A stretch of DNA of 64,000 bases, taken from positions 372,001-436,000 of the forward strand of contig NZ_BCQM01000001.1 in the NCBI RefSeq assembly GCF_001552075.1, written 5' to 3'. This DNA comes from Arthrobacter luteolus NBRC 107841 (GTDB lineage Bacteria > Actinomycetota > Actinomycetes > Actinomycetales > Micrococcaceae). The position numbers were made by a program, and so were the translations under genes. Every line of letters begins with the position of its first letter. The first letter of the stretch is position 1. Below, one piece after another: positions 31,716-41,103 of this stretch. The notes under the pieces were generated by a model that saw nothing but the letters and a program-made list of their open reading frames with translations, did not search any database and was not told where the DNA came from.

Positions 31716-33593
31716 CTACTCGACTGTGACGGACTTGGCCAGGTTACGCGGCTGGTCGACGTCGAAGCCCTTGGCGGTGGCCAGGGCGCAGGCGAAGATC
31801 TGCAGCGGAACCGTGGTCAGCAGCGGCGCCAGCAGGGTAGGCGTCTCCGGCACGTAGAAAACGTGCTCAGCGTAGGCCTTGACGGCGTCGTCACCCTCTT
31901 CAGCGATGACGATGGTCTTCGCGCCGCGGGCCCGGATCTCCTGGATATTGGAAACCACCTTGGCGTGCAGCGAATCCCGGCCGCGGGGCGAGGGCACAAC
32001 CACAAACACTGGCTGGCCTTCTTCGATCAGCGCGATCGGTCCGTGCTTGAGCTCGCCGGCGGCGAAGCCCTCGGCATGGATGTAGGCCAGTTCCTTCAGC
32101 TTCAGGGCGCCTTCCATGGCGACGGGGAAGCCCACATGGCGGCCCAGGAAGAGGACGGAGGAGGTGCCGGCCATCAGCTGTCCGAGTTCCTTGATGGAAC
32201 CGGCGCTGTCCAGGACCTGCTGGATCTTGGCGGGTACCTTGGCCAGGTCAGCCAGGATGTCCTTGATTTCGCCCTGGAACTTGTTGCCGCGGACCTGCGC
32301 CAGGTAGAGGCCCAGCAGGTAGGTGGCAGTGATCTGGGCCAGGAAGGCCTTGGTGGATGCGACGGCGATTTCCGGCCCGGCGTGGGTGTACAGCACGGCA
32401 TCGGCTTCACGCGGAATGGTGGAGCCGTTGGTGTTGCAGATAGCCAGGATCTTGGCGCCCTGCTCCTTCGCGTACCGAACGGCCATCAGCGTGTCCATGG
32501 TCTCGCCGGACTGCGAGATCGCCACGATCAGGGTGTTCGAATCGACAATCGGATCCCGGTAGCGGAACTCGTGGCTGAGCTCGACCTCCACGGGAATCCG
32601 GCACCAGTGCTCAATGGCGTACTTGGCCACCTGCCCGGCGTAGGCGGAGGTGCCGCAGGCCAGGACCATGATCTTGTTGATTGATTTCAGCGACTCGGGG
32701 CTGACCCGCAGTTCGTCCAGGGTGAGGCGCCCATCGGCGTCGAAGCGGCCCAGCAGGGTGTCCGCGACGGCCTGGGGCTGGTCGTTGATTTCCTTCTCCA
32801 TGAAGGAGCCGTAGCCGCCCTTTTCCGCGGCGGCTGCATCCCAGTTGACCTCAAACTCGGTGCCTTCGGCCGGACGGCCGTGGAAGTCGGTGATGTCGAC
32901 GGATTCCGGCGTGATCGTGACGATCTGGTCCTGGCCCAGTTCCACGGCGCGGCGGGTGAAGTCGATGAAGCCGGAGACGTCTGAACCGAGGAAGTTCTCG
33001 CCCTCACCGAGTCCGACGACGAGCGGCGAGTTGCGGCGGGCGGCAACCACGGTGTCCGGGGAGTCGGCGTGCACAGCCAGCAGCGTGAAGGCACCTTCGA
33101 GGCGCTGGCAGGCGAGCTGCATGCTGCGGGCCAGGTCCTGCCCGCCGGTGGAGGCGTAGATGCGGCCGAGCAGTGCTGCGGCAACTTCAGTATCGGTCTC
33201 CGACCGGAACTCGACGCCGGCGGCGAGGAGCTCTTCCTTCAGCTCGGCGAAGTTCTCGATGATGCCGTTGTGGATCACGGCAAGGCGGTCCCCGTCGGCC
33301 AGGTGCGGGTGGGCATTTCCGTCGGTCGGTCCGCCGTGCGTGGCCCAGCGGGTGTGGCCGATGCCTGTAGTGGCTTCCGGAAGCGGATCCGCTTCCAGCT
33401 CAGCAACCAGGTTCGCCAGCTTGCCCGACTTCTTGCGGGACTCCATGCCGGTCCCGGTGAGCACGGCAACGCCGGCGGAGTCGTAGCCGCGGTATTCCAG
33501 CCGCCGGAGCCCCTCCATGACGACGTCGAGGGCGCTGTGCCCGATAGCTGCGGCAGAGCCCGGGCGGCCGGTATAACCTACGATTCCACACAT
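31716..33593 (-). CDS. glmS: Glutamine--fructose-6-phosphate aminotransferase (isomerising)
   Basis: 625 residues from ATG at 33593, set by the N-terminal nucleophile Cys2 (MCGIVGYTG), which must be exposed after Met removal; the frame runs to 33698 but cannot be used. Class II glutamine amidotransferase domain to about 240 (HTRWATHGGPTDGNAHPH), then two SIS sugar domains (ACGTSAYAGQVAKY, ISQSGETMDTLMA) and the C-terminal YPRNLAKSVTVE-type end (here QPRNLAKSVTVE). It makes glucosamine-6-phosphate, which GlmM (35.3 kb) processes further. It is divergent from coaA, 113 bases apart. I see no glmS ribozyme. Confidence 0.97.
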   Translation of the reverse strand: MCGIVGYTGRPGSAAAIGHSALDVVMEGLRRLEYRGYDSAGVAVLTGTGMESRKKSGKLANLVAELEADPLPEATTGIGHTRWATHGGPTDGNAHPHLADGDRLAVIHNGIIENFAELKEELLAAGVEFRSETDTEVAAALLGRIYASTGGQDLARSMQLACQRLEGAFTLLAVHADSPDTVVAARRNSPLVVGLGEGENFLGSDVSGFIDFTRRAVELGQDQIVTITPESVDITDFHGRPAEGTEFEVNWDAAAAEKGGYGSFMEKEINDQPQAVADTLLGRFDADGRLTLDELRVSPESLKSINKIMVLACGTSAYAGQVAKYAIEHWCRIPVEVELSHEFRYRDPIVDSNTLIVAISQSGETMDTLMAVRYAKEQGAKILAICNTNGSTIPREADAVLYTHAGPEIAVASTKAFLAQITATYLLGLYLAQVRGNKFQGEIKDILADLAKVPAKIQQVLDSAGSIKELGQLMAGTSSVLFLGRHVGFPVAMEGALKLKELAYIHAEGFAAGELKHGPIALIEEGQPVFVVVPSPRGRDSLHAKVVSNIQEIRARGAKTIVIAEEGDDAVKAYAEHVFYVPETPTLLAPLLTTVPLQIFACALATAKGFDVDQPRNLAKSVTVE

Positions 33594-33706
33594 GCTCCCA
33601 AGAGTACCGGCAGCGGCAGGGGAGGGTCTAAACGCCGGTCCCTTCCTGCCGCCGGGCACCGGAGGCTTGTTTGGATTGACCGCCGCGGCAGTGCACAATT
33701 CCTAGA

Positions 33707-34687
33707 GTGACCGAACCAACTCCGAAGTCCTCGCCGGCAAACGGCCATGAGACCAACGTCACCCCCTTCGTTGAACTGGACCGGCAGACCTGGTCACGCC
33801 TGTCCCACGAAATTGAGTCTCCGCTGAACCAGGATGACATTACGCGCCTGCGCGGGCTCGGCGACCAGCTGAACCTGGATGAGGTGCGGGAGGTCTATCT
33901 GCCGCTCTCCCGGCTCCTGAATCTTTACGTGGCAGCGGCAGGCAAACTGCACAATGCCACCACCACTTTCCTGGGCGAACAAACCACCAGGACACCTTTT
34001 GTCATCGGGGTCGCCGGTTCGGTGGCGGTGGGTAAATCCACCACGGCACGCGTGCTCCGGGAGATGCTGCGGCGCTGGCCGGACACCCCGAACGTCGAAC
34101 TTATTACCACCGACGGTTTCCTCTACCCGAATGCGGAGCTCAAACGGCGCGGCCTCATGGAACGCAAGGGCTTCCCGGAAAGCTACGACCGCCGGCGGCT
34201 GCTGCGCTTCGTCAGTGCGGTAAAAAGCGGTGCCGAAGAGGTTCGTGCCCCGCGCTATTCACACCTCACCTATGACATTGTTCCGGATTCCGAGATTGTG
34301 GTCCGCCGCCCGGATGTCCTGATCGTCGAAGGGCTCAACGTCCTGGCTCCCGCCCGGACCCGCCCCGACGGACGGTCCGGCCTGGCCCTCAGCGATTTCT
34401 TTGACTTCTCCATCTATGTTGATGCGCGGACCGCGTACATCGAGGAGTGGTACGTCCAGCGCTTCCAGTCACTGCGCAGCGGAGCCTTTGCCAACCCGGC
34501 GTCCTACTTCCACCGCTACGCCGGTCTTACCGACCAAAAAGCACGGGAAACGGCGCTGGACATCTGGAAGCGCATCAACGAGCCCAACCTCGTGACAAAC
34601 GTCCTGCCGACCCGCGGCCGCGCCCAGCTGGTGCTCACCAAGGACGCAGACCACTCCGTCCGCCGCATGCTGCTGCGCAAAACGTAG
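33707..34687 (+). CDS. coaA: Type I pantothenate kinase
   Basis: 326 residues from GTG at 33707. P-loop [17 protein letters not shown] (about 100-116), then [22 protein letters not shown] and [11 protein letters not shown], all CoaA. It phosphorylates pantothenate in the first step of CoA synthesis. The ribosome site is weak (CTAGA), which leaves room for a leaderless or short-leader transcript. No operon partner except possibly mscL 77 bases downstream. Confidence 0.96.
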   Translation: MTEPTPKSSPANGHETNVTPFVELDRQTWSRLSHEIESPLNQDDITRLRGLGDQLNLDEVREVYLPLSRLLNLYVAAAGKLHNATTTFLGEQTTRTPFVIGVAGSVAVGKSTTARVLREMLRRWPDTPNVELITTDGFLYPNAELKRRGLMERKGFPESYDRRRLLRFVSAVKSGAEEVRAPRYSHLTYDIVPDSEIVVRRPDVLIVEGLNVLAPARTRPDGRSGLALSDFFDFSIYVDARTAYIEEWYVQRFQSLRSGAFANPASYFHRYAGLTDQKARETALDIWKRINEPNLVTNVLPTRGRAQLVLTKDADHSVRRMLLRKT

Positions 34688-34764
34688 AGCCGTCCCTGCC
34701 GGACCGGTCCGGCTGCCTCCGCTGCCTCCGCAGCCGGGTGAGCCGAAACCGGTAGTCTGGGCCA

Positions 34765-35190
34765 ATGCTTAATGGGTTCAAAAACTTCATCATGAAAGGC
34801 AACGTCCTGGACCTGGCCGTTGCCGTCATCATCGGAACCGCTTTTACCGCGGTTGTTAATGCGATGGTCTCTGCGGTGCTGATGCCGTTCATCTCAGCCC
34901 TGGCCGGATCACCGAACTTCGACAGTTTCGCTGTCCTGGAGCTGAACGGAAACGTGGTGCAGTTCGGCGTGCTGCTGACCGCCGTCGTTAACTTCCTGCT
35001 GGTTGCTGCGACCGTGTACTTCGTGGTTGTGCTGCCGATGAACAAAATGATCGAGCGGCGCAACCGCCGCCTTGGCATTGAACCAACTGCTGCCGTGGAC
35101 CCGCAGATCGTGCTGCTGACCGAAATCCGGGACGCCCTCAAAACGCGTGCGGATGAGCCCAGCCAGTTCCCGGGCAGCCCCCGCGCCTGA
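34765..35190 (+). CDS. mscL: Large-conductance mechanosensitive channel MscL
   Basis: 141 residues. The N-terminal helix and TM1 read FKNFIMKGNVLDLAVAVIIGTAFTAVVNA, the pore constriction family signature. A loop with SFAVLELNGNVVQFG and TM2 (LLTAVVNFLLVAATVYFVVV) follow, then a cytoplasmic C helix. It opens under membrane tension to release solutes on hypo-osmotic shock. The trehalose operon nearby makes an osmoprotectant, but there is no sign of co-regulation. Confidence 0.95.
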   Translation: MLNGFKNFIMKGNVLDLAVAVIIGTAFTAVVNAMVSAVLMPFISALAGSPNFDSFAVLELNGNVVQFGVLLTAVVNFLLVAATVYFVVVLPMNKMIERRNRRLGIEPTAAVDPQIVLLTEIRDALKTRADEPSQFPGSPRA

Positions 35191-35227
35191 TTCCGGCTGC
35201 TGCCGTACCTAACTCCGGGCTGCTCTG

Positions 35228-35257
35228 CCGGCCGGCCTGCTGTGCAGGGCGGGCCGG
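35228..35257. terminator. GC-rich hairpin between convergent mscL and glmM
   Basis: CCGGCCGGCC (35228-35237) pairs with GGCGGGCCGG (35248-35257) with two mismatches. It lies in the 81-base gap between convergent stops. No T-run. Confidence 0.35.
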
Positions 35258-35271
35258 AAGGGCGTCAGGTC

Positions 35272-36642
35272 TCAGACGCCGGCGCCTTCAGAGGCCGCCA
35301 GCGAGAGGTTGGCTTCCACAGTTGCCGCCAGCTTTTCGGCCACCGTCCGTGCGGTTTCCATATCTGCCGCTTCGACCATGACCCGCACCAGCGGTTCGGT
35401 CCCCGACGGGCGCAGCAGGATGCGGCCCGTCTCGCCGAGCTTCTCCTGGGCGTCGATTACCGCACGCCGCACCGCTTCATTGGTGGAAGCGGCGGACTTG
35501 TCAACGTTCTTGACGTTGATCAGCACCTGGGGCAGTTTTTCCATGATGCTGGCCAGCTGCTGGAGGCTGCGGCCGGTCTTGGCCACCTGGGCGGCCAGCT
35601 GGAGGCCCGTCAGGACGCCGTCACCGGTGGTTGCGTACTTGGAGAAAATCACGTGCCCGGATTGTTCTCCGCCAAGGCTGTAACCGCCTTCCCGCATGGC
35701 TTCCAGTACGTACCTGTCTCCCACTCCGGTTTCCCGGATACTGATTCCGGCTTCCCGCAGCGCGAGCTTCAAACCGAGGTTGCTCATGACCGTGGCCACA
35801 AGGGCGTCGTCCTTCAGTTCCCCGGACGCCTTCATGGCGACGGCCATGATGGCCATGATCTGGTCGCCGTCGACGACGTTGCCTTCGGCGTCCACTGCCA
35901 GGCAGCGGTCGGCGTCGCCGTCGTGCGCGATACCGAGGTCCGCGCCGTGCTGCAGGACCGCTTCCTGCAGCGGCCCGAGGTGGGTTGAGCCGTAACCGTC
36001 ATTGATGTTGATGCCGTCCGGATCAGCGCCGATGACAACTACTTCGGCACCGGCGTCGGCGAAAACCTGAGGCGAGCATCCGCTCGCGGCTCCGTGCGCG
36101 CAGTCCAGGACGACTTTCAGGCCGTCCAGGCGGTGCGGAAGGGTCTGCAGAAGGTGAACAATGTAGCGGTCCTCAGCGTCGGCAAAGCGCTGGATCCGGC
36201 CCACGGCAGCACCGGTGGGCCGGGGGTTCGGCTCGTCCATCTCTGCTTCGATCGCATCTTCCAGCGCATCGTCCAGCTTCTGTCCCCCGCGTGCCAGGAA
36301 CTTGATGCCGTTATCCGGTGCGGCGTTGTGCGAAGCGGAAATCATCACGCCGAAGTCGGCGTCCAGGTCCGCCACCAGATAGGCCGCTGCGGGAGTCGGG
36401 AGGACGCCGGCGTCGAAAACGTCAATGCCGGAGCTCGCCAGCCCAGCCTCAACCGCGGCGGAAATGAACTCGCCGCTGATCCGCGGATCCCGTGCCACGA
36501 CAGCTACCGGACGCTTGCCCGCAGGAACCTGCCGGTGCCCCAGAACGACGGCGGCAGCCTGTGCCAGCCCCAGTGCCACTTCGGCGGTGATCAGGCCATT
36601 GGCCAGCCCCCGGACGCCGTCGGTGCCAAACAGTCGTGTCAT
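35272..36642 (-). CDS. glmM: Phosphoglucosamine mutase
   Basis: 456 residues from ATG at 36642, preceded by [20 protein letters not shown] opens the fold, the phosphoserine loop is [14 protein letters not shown] (about residue 110), the Mg-binding loop DGDADRCL, the sugar loop GGEQSGH and the phosphate loop [12 protein letters not shown]. It converts glucosamine-6-phosphate to glucosamine-1-phosphate on the way to UDP-GlcNAc. It follows rplM-rpsI, the conserved actinobacterial neighbour, but is separated by 398 bases with two terminators. Confidence 0.97.
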   Translation of the reverse strand: MTRLFGTDGVRGLANGLITAEVALGLAQAAAVVLGHRQVPAGKRPVAVVARDPRISGEFISAAVEAGLASSGIDVFDAGVLPTPAAAYLVADLDADFGVMISASHNAAPDNGIKFLARGGQKLDDALEDAIEAEMDEPNPRPTGAAVGRIQRFADAEDRYIVHLLQTLPHRLDGLKVVLDCAHGAASGCSPQVFADAGAEVVVIGADPDGININDGYGSTHLGPLQEAVLQHGADLGIAHDGDADRCLAVDAEGNVVDGDQIMAIMAVAMKASGELKDDALVATVMSNLGLKLALREAGISIRETGVGDRYVLEAMREGGYSLGGEQSGHVIFSKYATTGDGVLTGLQLAAQVAKTGRSLQQLASIMEKLPQVLINVKNVDKSAASTNEAVRRAVIDAQEKLGETGRILLRPSGTEPLVRVMVEAADMETARTVAEKLAATVEANLSLAASEGAGV

Positions 36643-37040
36643 GTTCAAAGAATCCTTAGCAGCATGTAGTAACCAAGCATGCAGGTGCCCAGCAGGGGTT
36701 CCCGCTTGCAACCCCCGCGCCTATTCTGCCACCCCTGCAAGGCCTGCGCCCAAACGCTGACCTGCCTGCCGGGCCGGATGGGCCGGATCGCTCCATGCCG
36801 GCCCTCAGCCATTCCGTCTGCCCCTGCCGCAGCTGACCAGTGTTTTAAGCAAAATACCCCCGGCCGAAGCCGGGGGTATTTTGCAGGTGGATGAGCGTTT
36901 GATAACACCCATCCCCTGAGCGGCGATCCTGCTCTTGAGCTCCGGAGCGCTGAATCAGCGCTTGTGGAGCCAAGCGCCAAAAAGCGCCGCGGGCCCCTCC
37001 TTGCTGACGCGCCAGCGGCAGCAAGGAGGGCAGGCGCTTT
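36643..37040. other. Intergenic region between rpsI and glmM
   Basis: 398 bases without a credible gene. It holds two strong inverted repeats described separately (36849-36884 and 36970-37051) on the rpsI side. On the glmM side there is GC-rich sequence with several GCAGGGG stretches; I cannot name a promoter with confidence. Confidence 0.6.
36849..36884 (-). terminator. Perfect 16-bp terminator hairpin upstream of glmM
   Basis: GCAAAATACCCCCGGC (36849-36864), loop CGAA, perfect complement (36869-36884). The A/T-rich foot of the stem gives T-runs on both strands (TATTTTGC), a bidirectional-type intrinsic terminator. It would stop read-through from rpsI into glmM. Confidence 0.85.
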
Positions 37041-37051
37041 TTAGCGCTTGG
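36970..37051 (-). terminator. Long nested inverted repeat overlapping the end of rpsI
   Basis: Outer arms 36970-36987 and 37034-37051 (18 bp, one mismatch) and inner arms 36997-37006 and 37019-37028 (CTCCTTGCTG, perfect) form one extended hairpin. The outer right arm includes the last rpsI codons and its TAA. The A5/T5 tracts lie inside the outer stem, so the inner hairpin followed by its T-rich arm could also act alone as terminator. Confidence 0.65.
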
Positions 37052-37538
37052 AGTACTGAGGTGCCTTGCGGGCCTTCTTGAGACCAGCCTTCTTACGCTC
37101 GATGACGCGGGCGTCACGGGTCAGGAAGCCGGCCTTCTTCAGCGCGGGGCGGTTGTTTTCGCGGTCGATCTCGTTCAGCGAGCGAGCGACACCCAGACGC
37201 AGTGCGCCTGCCTGGCCCGATGCGCCGCCACCGTGGATGCGGGCGATAACGTCGTAAGCACCGTCGAGGTCAAGAAGCTTGAACGGCTCGTTGACTTCCT
37301 GCTGGTGCAGCTTGTTCGGGAAGTAGTCGGCCAGTTCGCGGCCATTGACGATCCACTTGCCGGTGCCCGGGACAACCCGGACGCGTGCAATGGCTTCCTT
37401 GCGGCGGCCAACAGCGGACCCGGCAACGGTCAGGGCCGGACGCTCCTTGACCTCCGCCTGGGCTGCGTCGGTGCTTTCCGAGGTGTAGCTGGTGAGCTCC
37501 TCGGTGTTGTCATTCAGCTCTTCAGTGTTCTGAGCCAC
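37041..37538 (-). CDS. rpsI: 30S ribosomal protein S9
   Basis: 165 residues. The conserved S9 body starts near residue 43 ([16 protein letters not shown]) and ends with the basic tail [12 protein letters not shown] that reaches the P site. The first 40 residues are an acidic Asn/Glu/Thr-rich extension beyond the usual 130-residue protein, seen in actinobacterial S9. GTG start at 37538 after AAGGAG. Co-transcribed with rplM, 39 bases upstream. Confidence 0.97.
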   Translation of the reverse strand: MAQNTEELNDNTEELTSYTSESTDAAQAEVKERPALTVAGSAVGRRKEAIARVRVVPGTGKWIVNGRELADYFPNKLHQQEVNEPFKLLDLDGAYDVIARIHGGGASGQAGALRLGVARSLNEIDRENNRPALKKAGFLTRDARVIERKKAGLKKARKAPQYSKR

Positions 37539-37577
37539 GATTCTCCTTGAATTAATTTCCTAGTTGGCGGGCCAGAA

Positions 37578-38021
37578 CTACTGGGCGACCTGGGTGATTT
37601 CGAAGGTCTTGGGCTGCTGGGCGGCGTGCGGGTGCTCAGCACCTGCGTATACCTTCAGCTTGCCCATCTGCTGTGCAGCGAGGGAGTTCTTGGGCAGCAT
37701 GCCGCGGATGGCCTTCTCAACTGCGCGCACCGGGTTCTTTTCCAGCAGTTCGGCATAGTTGACGGAGGACAGACCGCCCGGGTAACCCGAGTGGCGGTAG
37801 GCACGCTTCTGTTCGAGCTTGGCGCCGGTCAGGGCAACCTTCTCAGCGTTGATGATGATGACGAAATCGCCCATGTCCATGTGGGGGGCAAAGGTCGGCT
37901 TGTGCTTTCCGCGCAGCAGTGTTGCGGTCTGGCTGGCAAGACGGCCTAGGACAACGTCGGTGGCGTCAATGACGTGCCACTGGCGGTTGATGTCGCCGGG
38001 CTTCGGGGTGTACGTACGCAC
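37578..38021 (-). CDS. rplM: 50S ribosomal protein L13
   Basis: 147 residues. [35 protein letters not shown] and [16 protein letters not shown] are L13 signatures. GTG start at 38021 after GAAGG. First gene of the rplM-rpsI operon; a good promoter is 215 bases upstream, leaving a long leader. Confidence 0.97.
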   Translation of the reverse strand: MRTYTPKPGDINRQWHVIDATDVVLGRLASQTATLLRGKHKPTFAPHMDMGDFVIIINAEKVALTGAKLEQKRAYRHSGYPGGLSSVNYAELLEKNPVRAVEKAIRGMLPKNSLAAQQMGKLKVYAGAEHPHAAQQPKTFEITQVAQ

Positions 38022-38235
38022 GTTTTTGCCTTCGTTTCTTCTTCTTAGGTGGCGCGCCGCGTATGGATGCCATACGCCGCGCAGCTTCTCTATGCGTTAC
38101 CGGACGGTCAGGTGAGGACTGATGTAACCAGTGGTCCTGAGTTCTCGGCTATCTCCCCGGGGCCAGGTGGCTCTGCAACTGAGCCGCTCCCGTGGGCATA
38201 GACCTATCGAGGTAGGACACGCACAACGACTATAA

Positions 38236-38264
38236 ACAATAGCTTGCTTGCCGGGCCAGGTCAA
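38236..38264 (-). promoter_or_regulatory. Putative rplM-rpsI promoter
   Basis: Minus strand: -35 TTGACC (38259-38264), 17-base spacer, -10 TATTGT (38236-38241). About 210 bases of untranslated leader follow, with several GC-rich inverted segments that could serve autoregulation. I do not recognise a known L13 leader structure. Confidence 0.6.
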
Positions 38265-38306
38265 AGTCCGGCGCACGCGACTGTCCTGACTATTCTAGGC
38301 CCTTCT

Positions 38307-39236
38307 TTATGCCCTCCGGGCACGCGTCATTTCCGCCCGTGCCAGCAGCTGGTCCGCATCGGGGTACCGGACCTCTTCCAGGACCAGCGGATGCGGCGCG
38401 GCCAGGATGGATTTGGAGTCCCGGATGCGGGCAAACATCCGTTCCGCCAGCCACTGCGGCCGCCGCTCCCCCGCGCCAACCAGCAGCGCCCCGCCAATCA
38501 GGGAGCGCACCATGTTGTGGCAGAAGGCGTCAGCCTGCAGGTGCGCAGTCAGGACTCCGTCGGGACCGCGGACAAAGCTGAATTCCTGCAGCTCCCGGAT
38601 GGTGGTGGCTCCCACCCGGGGTTTACAGAAGGACAGGAAATCCTGGATTCCCAGCACACCTGCGGCGGCCTCATTCATGGCCCGCTCATCGACCGGGACC
38701 TTGTACCAGAGGCTGATGCTGCGCAGCAGCGGGTCCCAGGTTTCGTCACGGTCCGCGATGCGGTAGCTGTACCGGCGCCACAGGGCCGAGAACCTGGCGT
38801 CGAAGCCCTCAGGCGCCAAAGAGACGGCCCGGACCTCGATTGCGCCGGCCAGCGACTCCGCCGCCCGCCCGGAGGTTCCGGCTACCTTCAGCGGCAGGGT
38901 CAGTTCCCGGTTGATGACGCCGCGCAGCCTGCGCTGCAGCGCCGTGGACGGATCCAGGTCCTTGCCCCGGGACAGCGCCTGCCATTCCGCTGCTGTGAGG
39001 TCGAAGTGGACCACCTGGCCACGCGCGTGGACGCCGGCGTCCGTCCGCCCGGCCACAGTGACCCGGACGGGCCGGCGGATCAGCACGGCCAGGGCGGCTT
39101 CCAGGGTCCCCTGGACGGTGCGGAACCCGGGCTGGGTGGCCCAGCCGGAGAAGGGCGCGCCGTCGTAGGCCAGGTCCAGCCGGATACGAAAAGACCCGCC
39201 GTCCTGGTTCAGAACGGCGGGTCTCTCGATACTCAT
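38307..39236 (-). CDS. truA: tRNA pseudouridine(38-40) synthase TruA
   Basis: 309 residues from ATG at 39236. The core begins RIRLDLAYDGAPFSGWA; the catalytic Asp is in VAGRTDAGVHARGQVVHFD; RRYSYRI and FVRGPDGVLTAHLQADAFCHNMVRSLIG follow. It makes pseudouridine at positions 38-40 of the anticodon arm. The first 14 codons are unusual: they also encode the stem-loop of a terminator (39192-39224). No alternative ATG, GTG or TTG lies between that hairpin and the conserved core, so the start must be upstream of it. The ribosome site is GAGG only 2 bases from the ATG. Located 38 bases after rplQ. Confidence 0.93.
   Translation of the reverse strand: MSIERPAVLNQDGGSFRIRLDLAYDGAPFSGWATQPGFRTVQGTLEAALAVLIRRPVRVTVAGRTDAGVHARGQVVHFDLTAAEWQALSRGKDLDPSTALQRRLRGVINRELTLPLKVAGTSGRAAESLAGAIEVRAVSLAPEGFDARFSALWRRYSYRIADRDETWDPLLRSISLWYKVPVDERAMNEAAAGVLGIQDFLSFCKPRVGATTIRELQEFSFVRGPDGVLTAHLQADAFCHNMVRSLIGGALLVGAGERRPQWLAERMFARIRDSKSILAAPHPLVLEEVRYPDADQLLARAEMTRARRA
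39192..39224 (-). terminator. Intrinsic terminator embedded in the truA 5' coding region
   Basis: An 11-bp perfect stem, AGACCCGCCGT (39192-39202) with complement 39214-39224 and an 11-base loop. In the gene direction it is followed by TTTTCG. It lies 51-83 bases past the rplQ stop and so should end the alpha-operon transcript inside truA codons 5-15. Confidence 0.8.
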
Positions 39237-39274
39237 ACCCTCAATATTAAGGGCACGGTGAATCAATCAGAGAA

Positions 39275-39841
39275 TTACTTCTTCTCTTCGGTTGCCTCAG
39301 CAGCTTCATCGGCGGAATCAGCCGAGTCAGCGGACTCTGCAGAGTCAGCGGATTCAGCCGAGTCAGCGGATTCGCCGGACTCAGCCGAGTCAGCGGAATC
39401 GGCAGACTCAGCAGCAACCGGAGCCGGTGCGGCAGCCGCAGCAGCGGTGGATGCCTCGGCAACCACGGACTGCTTGGCGGACAGCGGTTCCAGCACCAGT
39501 TCGATGACAGCCATGGGAGCGTTGTCGCCCTTGCGGTTGCCGATCTTGGTGATGCGGGTGTAGCCGCCGTCGCGCTGGGCAACGGCCGGTGCGATCTCGG
39601 TGAAGAGCTCGTGAACGAGGCCCTTGTCAGAGATCAGGGCCAGGACGCGGCGGCGGGAAGACAGGTCTCCGCGCTTTGCGAACGTGATCAGGCGTTCTGC
39701 GTAGGGACGCAGGCGCTTGGCCTTGGTCACCGTGGTGGTGATCTGCTTGTGCTCGAACAGCTGGGCGGCCAGGTTCGCCAGCATCAGGCGCTGGTGTGCC
39801 GGGCTGCCTCCGAGGCGCTTACCCTTGGTGGGTGTAGGCAT
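39275..39841 (-). CDS. rplQ: 50S ribosomal protein L17 with acidic repeat tail
   Basis: 188 residues. The normal L17 body spans 1 to about 122 ([46 protein letters not shown]). The remaining 65 residues are an Ala-rich linker and eleven consecutive Ser-Ala-Asp/Glu-type triplets (146-178), ending [10 protein letters not shown]. The tail is not needed for the L17 fold and gives the protein an acidic disordered arm. Last ribosomal gene of the infA-rpmJ-rpsM-rpsK-rpoA-rplQ group. Confidence 0.96.
   Translation of the reverse strand: MPTPTKGKRLGGSPAHQRLMLANLAAQLFEHKQITTTVTKAKRLRPYAERLITFAKRGDLSSRRRVLALISDKGLVHELFTEIAPAVAQRDGGYTRITKIGNRKGDNAPMAVIELVLEPLSAKQSVVAEASTAAAAAAPAPVAAESADSADSAESGESADSAESADSAESADSADSADEAAEATEEKK
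39308..39406 (-). repeat. Nine-base tandem repeat coding the L17 SAD/SAE tail
   Basis: Eleven 9-base units (Ser-Ala-Asp or Ser-Ala-Glu, one Ser-Gly-Glu) in frame within rplQ. Codons vary between units (GAC/GAT, GAG/GAA, TCN/AGC not uniform), so the array is not a fresh expansion throughout. Confidence 0.85.
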
Positions 39842-39902
39842 TACTTTTTCTCCTCAAACGGTGCCGCACTGTGCTCAGGCACGGCGGCAAGATTTTGCGT
39901 AG

Positions 39903-40913
39903 TTAGAGCTCGTCGTCCGAGAATTCGGACTCGTCCTCTTCAATGGCTGCGGCGCGGGCTGCAAGGTCGAACCCGGGAGGGGAATCCTTCAGGGACAGAC
40001 CCAGTTCAACCAGCTTCGCCTTCACCTCATCGATGGACTTCGCACCGAAGTTACGGATGTCCATCAGGTCAGCCTCGGAGCGGGCTACGAGTTCACCCAC
40101 GCTGTGGATGCCTTCGCGCTTGAGGCAGTTGTAGGAGCGCACGGTCAGCTCAAGGTCCTCGATCGGCAGGGCCATATCGGCTGCCAGTGCGGCATCCGTG
40201 GGGCTCGGGCCGATTTCGATGCCTTCAGCTGCGGTGTTCAGTTCACGGGCCAGGCCAAAGAGCTCAACCAGGGTGGTGCCTGCAGAGGCGACGGCGTCGC
40301 GCGGTGCAATGGCATCCTTGGTTTCGACGTCGACGATCAGGCGGTCGAAGTCGGTGCGCTGCTCGACACGGGTGGCCTCCACGCGGAAGGTCACCTTCAG
40401 GACCGGCGAGTAGATGGAGTCAACCGGAATACGGCCGATCTCCTGGTCGCCGGACTTGTTCTGGCTTGCGGAAACGTAGCCACGTCCACGCTCGATGGTC
40501 AGTTCGAGTTCGAACTTGCCCTTCGAGTTCAGGGTGGCGATGTGCAGATCCGGGTTGTGGAACTCCACGCCGGCCGGCGGAGCAATGTCCGCAGCGGTGA
40601 CGACGCCGGGGCCCTGCTTGCGCAGGTAAGCCACGACGGGCTCGTCGTGCTCGGAGGACACCGAGAGGTTCTTGACGTTCAGGATGATCTCAGTGACATC
40701 CTCCTTAACGCCCGGAACGGTGGTGAACTCGTGCAGCACTCCGTCGATCCGGATGCTGGTTACGGCAGCACCGGGGATGGAGGAAAGCAGCGTACGGCGA
40801 AGCGAGTTGCCGAGGGTGTAGCCAAAGCCGGGTTCCAGCGGTTCGATGATGAACCGGGACCGGTTGTCGGCTACGACTTCTTCTGTGAGGGTGGGGCGCT
40901 GTGCAATGAGCAC
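39903..40913 (-). CDS. rpoA: DNA-directed RNA polymerase subunit alpha
   Basis: 336 residues from GTG at 40913. This start is preferred over the ATG at 40919 because AAAGGA is 7 bases from the GTG and only 1 from the ATG, and the family begins LIAQRPTL. N-terminal dimerisation domain with [22 protein letters not shown], linker, then C-terminal domain (about 250-315) with [21 protein letters not shown], which contacts UP elements and activators. The extreme C terminus is acidic ([12 protein letters not shown]). It follows rpsK directly; the usual rpsD between them is absent. Confidence 0.98.
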   Translation of the reverse strand: MLIAQRPTLTEEVVADNRSRFIIEPLEPGFGYTLGNSLRRTLLSSIPGAAVTSIRIDGVLHEFTTVPGVKEDVTEIILNVKNLSVSSEHDEPVVAYLRKQGPGVVTAADIAPPAGVEFHNPDLHIATLNSKGKFELELTIERGRGYVSASQNKSGDQEIGRIPVDSIYSPVLKVTFRVEATRVEQRTDFDRLIVDVETKDAIAPRDAVASAGTTLVELFGLARELNTAAEGIEIGPSPTDAALAADMALPIEDLELTVRSYNCLKREGIHSVGELVARSEADLMDIRNFGAKSIDEVKAKLVELGLSLKDSPPGFDLAARAAAIEEDESEFSDDEL

Positions 40914-41103
40914 TTGCATTTCCTTTCAGCGAGCGTCCGCTATATGACGCAGCACAAATGGTGGAAACGACGACGACGGGGACACCCCGCGCGCGTCTTG
41001 GACGGCTAGCAGCCTCGCACCCGGGCCGGACCGCCCTTCGGGCCTGCCTGCACTAAGCAGAACAGACCCGACGGGCGGTGCCGGCACCGGCAACGAATGC
41101 GAA

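Noticed and set aside
31683-33715. glmS ribozyme
   Set aside because: No ribozyme-like leader is visible in the 113 bases before glmS, and such ribozymes are known from Firmicutes rather than this group.
39308-39406. CRISPR-like short repeat array
   Set aside because: The 9-base units are in frame within rplQ without spacers; it is a coding tandem repeat.
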